A stretch of 64,000 nucleotides of DNA, from the NCBI GenBank assembly GCA_000376725.2, contig KZ308791.1:79725-143724 (forward strand). The letters are read 5' to 3'. The translations under genes were made by a program, and so were the position numbers. The notes beneath the pieces were generated by a model. The model did no database searches. It was not told the origin of the DNA and saw only the letters and a list, made by a program, of their open reading frames with translations. The stretch is from Ladona fulva (lineage: Eukaryota; Arthropoda; Insecta; Odonata; Libellulidae). Below, in pieces: positions 60,341-64,000 of the stretch. The number at the start of each line of letters is the position of its first letter. The first letter of the stretch is position 1.

Positions 60341-63056
60341 CTAATTTTCGATTTTCGTTAAGTCACTATCAGTCATTTTCGCCAAGGTACAGTATTATTA
60401 ATCATTTAAATAAAGATTTACAGGTACACAAAGTAATTCGCTTGTTGATGTGCTAGGATGTTAGCAAAACTGGCAGTTTGAGAGATTCGCGAAGGAAATA
60501 AAAGGGCGTATAATTCAGTCCGAAAAGAAAAATTACGCGTTGTGTATCCGTTATTCAGAAAGGATATTCTCTCTAAACTCTATGAGTTACGAGGTCTTTG
60601 CTATCCTCTACGAAGATAAAATCCGTTAAACTCTTCGTTCACTAAAATTCATGGCCGTCTTTTGTCACGAGTTGAAAGAGCGCTGATATTGTTGAATGGA
60701 GGCATGATATCTCACTTTCTTTCCTGGATTTCGTTTTCGATGACTCTGGAAAACATATTCCGCGGGTTAAAATACCAAGTGTGGGCTCACAATCGCTGAA
60801 GAGAATGCGAGAGTGATGCAGGTGACACGTTGGAGTGGCGAGGCAGTTTAAACGTCACGGGGATCCATTCATCGGGGAAAAATGTCCTCGAAATGGAGTG
60901 GGACTGATTAATAAGCTCACTGTCGATTGTCCGCTTTTCTTAGGCACTGTTTATGGAGCGGCGTTCGCGTCATATCGAGCGATGTCGAATACATCACACG
61001 TTGATGAGCTAAAAGCCGCCTAATGTTGCAGCCGTCACTCCCCTTCTATTTCACATCGCAATCTTGCGATGAAGTTAGGGTAATGCATTCCAGTTGTTTT
61101 TATAGCTTTTAGTCCTATGACTTGGTGATTTCGTGTTGTTGTTTCGACATGAATGCCATCTACTCTTTATATAAAAAATTGGTACGGCTATAAAGCATAA
61201 TATATTAGGCTTAACTTCAACTTTTCATCCAAAAGGTAATTTCGATGCTTGCCAATAATAAATGTCTGGTATTCTTTGGCGTAGTAACGTAAGCTTGAAT
61301 TTTCATTCTTCAACGATAACATTAGGTTACAAAACTTAGTGTTTTTGCCGTAATATTATAACCGAGAAAGATTTCTGTGCCATCCTAGGGAATTTAGAAA
61401 GTTTCGTGGAAAGTTTATGCTTTTTCACTAAATAAACAGAATTCGTTATTTCAAATTTATTCCAAGGATCCGCCCCCGACAATTAGTATAGCTAAACGAG
61501 TAAAACTACCTAATATCAATTTTTATCGTAAAAAAATGGAACTCTCACAAGTGAACATATAGCATAGGCAACAACGGGAGAAAAATGTTTAAGGAATTTC
61601 GCGAAAGCATACCACAGACGTAACTTTCTTCCTCTTGGGTACTGAAAAAGAATTAAGCCTCTTACCTTATGGTTCAGGTATCAACGCAGGAGTGGAGCAG
61701 CTACTGCAAAATAAGAAATCGCTATTACAATCGGGTTACGATTTTATTAATTATTCATAAAATTAATACATTGTACATATATGTTATCATCATAGATATT
61801 CAGCAAAATCAGGATATAATGGCATGTGAAAATTTAGGCTGTTTAGATAACCTTCGTTTGGGAGCATAAGATACTCTCACAAAAAGTCCAAGGAATTATG
61901 GAAAAGGAATACATAATAGTACCAATTTAGTCTGTGACAATTTTCATTCGATTGTACGGGTTTTTCTGAGCGTTTTATAGAACTGAACACAAGACTTGAA
62001 ATCTTTCCCGCCCTAATTCTTAGAAAAAATAACTCTAGGTTGTACGAGAGAAGAAAATGCGGCCACCTTGTTATTTCCGTAAAACATGCTCCATCGGCAT
62101 CCACGTGAAAGGGTGACCTCCGGAAAATCGGTCAAGACATGCATGAGATTAACTTCAAGAGGTTGTCCGGTGGTGCAAAATTTCCATTAGCTTCCAACAG
62201 CGCTCTCTTAGACATCGGCTAACAAAAATATATTTCCCGCGTTATACGCTAGTACACTCTTTACCATATGTAAACATATGCGTCGAATAGACACTCCAAA
62301 AAGATTAAAACCCTTTGAGGATTAGACACTCGAGACTTTTTTTGGAGAAATTTTTAACCGAGCTTTAGTAACATAATTCATGGCAAATATGGCTATCCTA
62401 TTGTCAAACGATTAATTTATTTTGTAAACTAAGACTCTTGCATGCCTATGATGGTATCATGTATTTTACCTGTACACAGTACGTTAAAAAAGGTTACGGA
62501 ATCAAGTTTCACCACTTCTGGGATTCTTTCAAACCAAATGAACCCATGATATTTTCATGAACCATTTTTGCAGGAATTTAATAACAACATTTAGACGCAT
62601 AACTGCGAGGATAGGAATTACTTTCGGCGAAAAAAATGAGCGACTTTCTAGAAATATTTGATCTTCCTACATGCGATAGACATCTTATATTTTGTCACTA
62701 CGCCACTGAAGCGCTACGCAATATGATTATCGTTGTAGAGTTTTTAAATGAAACTGATATTTTAAATGCAATTCTTCATTTGAATAAACTAATAAAATCT
62801 TCGGTTTATCTGAAAAAATATAGCAATAATATCGCCATCACGTAAAAGCATTCTCTAGCGTGCCACTCCGGGTACGCCTACCATAGCTTCTTCATCCTAT
62901 TTTCTTATTTATTTTTACAAAATCCTTCGAGCGCAATACATTTTTAAAATCTTAAGGAATACATTTTTATCCTAGTAGTTTAACGTTGACACAGCGTTGA
63001 CTAAACGAGTAGAAGATAGGAAAAATTGCACTGATTTTAAAGCTCCTTTCTTGTTT
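60341..63056. other. Mostly featureless, GC-richer near 60.9 kb
   Basis: AT-rich apart from 60780-61020, which is balanced in composition and holds an unrecognised 62-codon frame. No repeat was recognised. Confidence 0.45.
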
Positions 63057-63235
63057 ACTTGATACTCCATGAGGCGATTGTTCTGCCTGCTTGGTCAGCT
63101 TCAATAGGCTTCCATCACAATTGACTTGATACTCAAAAGGTCAGCTTCCATTGTGATCCCTTGCCCATCGCTTAGGTACGATCGCTAGCCTCTGGGTCTT
63201 ATTTGATACCATCGTCAGCCAGTGGTCATTTAGTT
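63057..63235. repeat. Degenerate local repeats
   Basis: ACTTGATACTC occurs at 63057 and 63124, GGTCAGCTTC at 63093 and 63139, and a weaker TTGATACCATCGTCAGCC near 63203. The words recur in the same order with different spacing, which suggests decayed local duplications. Confidence 0.4.
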
Positions 63236-64000
63236 TATCCGAGCTCGTGGAGGAATTTCACTCCTCAAAAACACGCATTTAACTATTTTAAATTGGTATG
63301 ATTTAAGCGTAACGCAGTGGTTGATAGAATACGCTGAAATAATCGTAGCTTTCTAATACCAATTATTCTCGAGTCCCGGAGACTTTTTTCAGGGTCACTT
63401 TTCCTAGGACCGGATTTGAGTCGGGTCCCTTTTAAGAGTTTGTTATGTCACTATGGGAACTGTTTTTCGAGCAACATGTAGTAACGCCTGACGGTAACAG
63501 CGCATTTGACCTACCACTATCTATTACCCTGACTTTCACCCATTGCATCAACAAGGCGTATTGTTTCAAGTTTATCATATAAAAAGACAGTGGCCGTACG
63601 TAAAGATACATGCGATCAAATAAACTGACATGGCACGGAAATAAGTATTTTTTCATGAAAATGTAGGAGAGTGGAATGATCAAAAACATTGTGGAGGACT
63701 GGATATAAGAATTGAGAAGTCTGCTATTTTCTAAGACATTACATACTACATTTCCAACATGATTTTTACCGAGACATCATAACTAATGCAATTCTTAAGT
63801 CGTAAGTGAAGCTGTATTTGGGAAAATAAATCGATATTTTAAAACAAATAGAGAAAATGAATAATACAGTATGATAGATGGGAATAAACAGAACTCTGAG
63901 AGTCCTCTCCCCTCTTCATTGTTTTTATAGCGACTTTAAGTCAACTTCAGTCGATCTTATGGCTGATGTCGAAGTTTACTTTTACTGAACAAATCGTCAA
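63236..64000. other. No feature seen to window end
   Basis: AT-rich DNA. The minus-strand open frame at 63432-63689 is unrecognised. Confidence 0.5.

Overview
The window looks like a non-coding stretch of a eukaryotic nuclear genome. By eye it is AT-rich, roughly two thirds A+T. I found no convincing host gene: no long open frame, operon, ribosome-binding site, rRNA or intact tRNA. The longest open frames (up to 199 codons) have low-complexity, unrecognisable products, and several run through repeats. What can be read is a layer of decayed mobile elements: tRNA-derived SINEs, small inverted-repeat DNA transposons (hAT, mariner-like and foldback types) and 3' remnants of non-LTR retrotransposons. 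This mix fits a large, repeat-rich invertebrate genome, probably an arthropod. That is an inference from repeat style, and the species is not identifiable from the sequence alone.

Layout. 0-10 kb: nested palindromes and a TACTAT microsatellite near 1.9 kb, a cluster of ATCGAT sites at 6.9-7.0 kb, and a full SINE with target duplications at 8.5 kb. 10-20 kb: a perfect 23-bp hairpin at 10.3 kb, a possible three-way-junction fold at 10.66 kb, a 99-bp tandem duplication at 11.4 kb, a minus-strand reverse-transcriptase (RT) remnant at 13.9 kb and a second perfect hairpin at 19.8 kb. 20-33 kb: SINEs on both strands, a 307-bp hAT-type MITE with target duplications at 24.7 kb, a solitary hAT left end at 21.8 kb, a mariner-like MITE at 28.8 kb, a LINE 3' tail at 30.2 kb and another SINE with target duplications at 32.2 kb. 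33-48 kb: a foldback element at 34.4 kb, a tRNA-like unit enclosed by 67-bp inverted arms at 38.4 kb, a third perfect hairpin at 43.2 kb, an RT remnant at 46.5 kb and a hammerhead-ribozyme-like core at 47.1 kb. 48-64 kb: a CpG-rich block with an RFX X-box at 48.25 kb, a second foldback element with a SINE nested in one arm at 52.5-52.9 kb, two juxtaposed LINE remnants at 57.5-58.2 kb, and otherwise quiet AT-rich DNA.

How the parts relate. Two SINE families can be told apart. Family 1 (8.5, 25.4, 32.2 and 52.6 kb) shares a GCGAAATGA-type body downstream of the B box, and two copies end in ACT-rich tails. Family 2 (20.4 and 38.4 kb) shares a different tRNA-like head. Three copies of family 1 still show 9-bp target duplications. 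The copy at 52.6 kb sits inside the arm of an older foldback element, which gives a relative insertion order. Scattered blocks richer in G+C and CpG (about 9.3, 10.7, 15.2, 22.8, 31.4, 37.3, 42.4, 48.2 and 51.6 kb) are the best candidates for host regulatory DNA or unrecognised exons, but nothing in them could be assigned.
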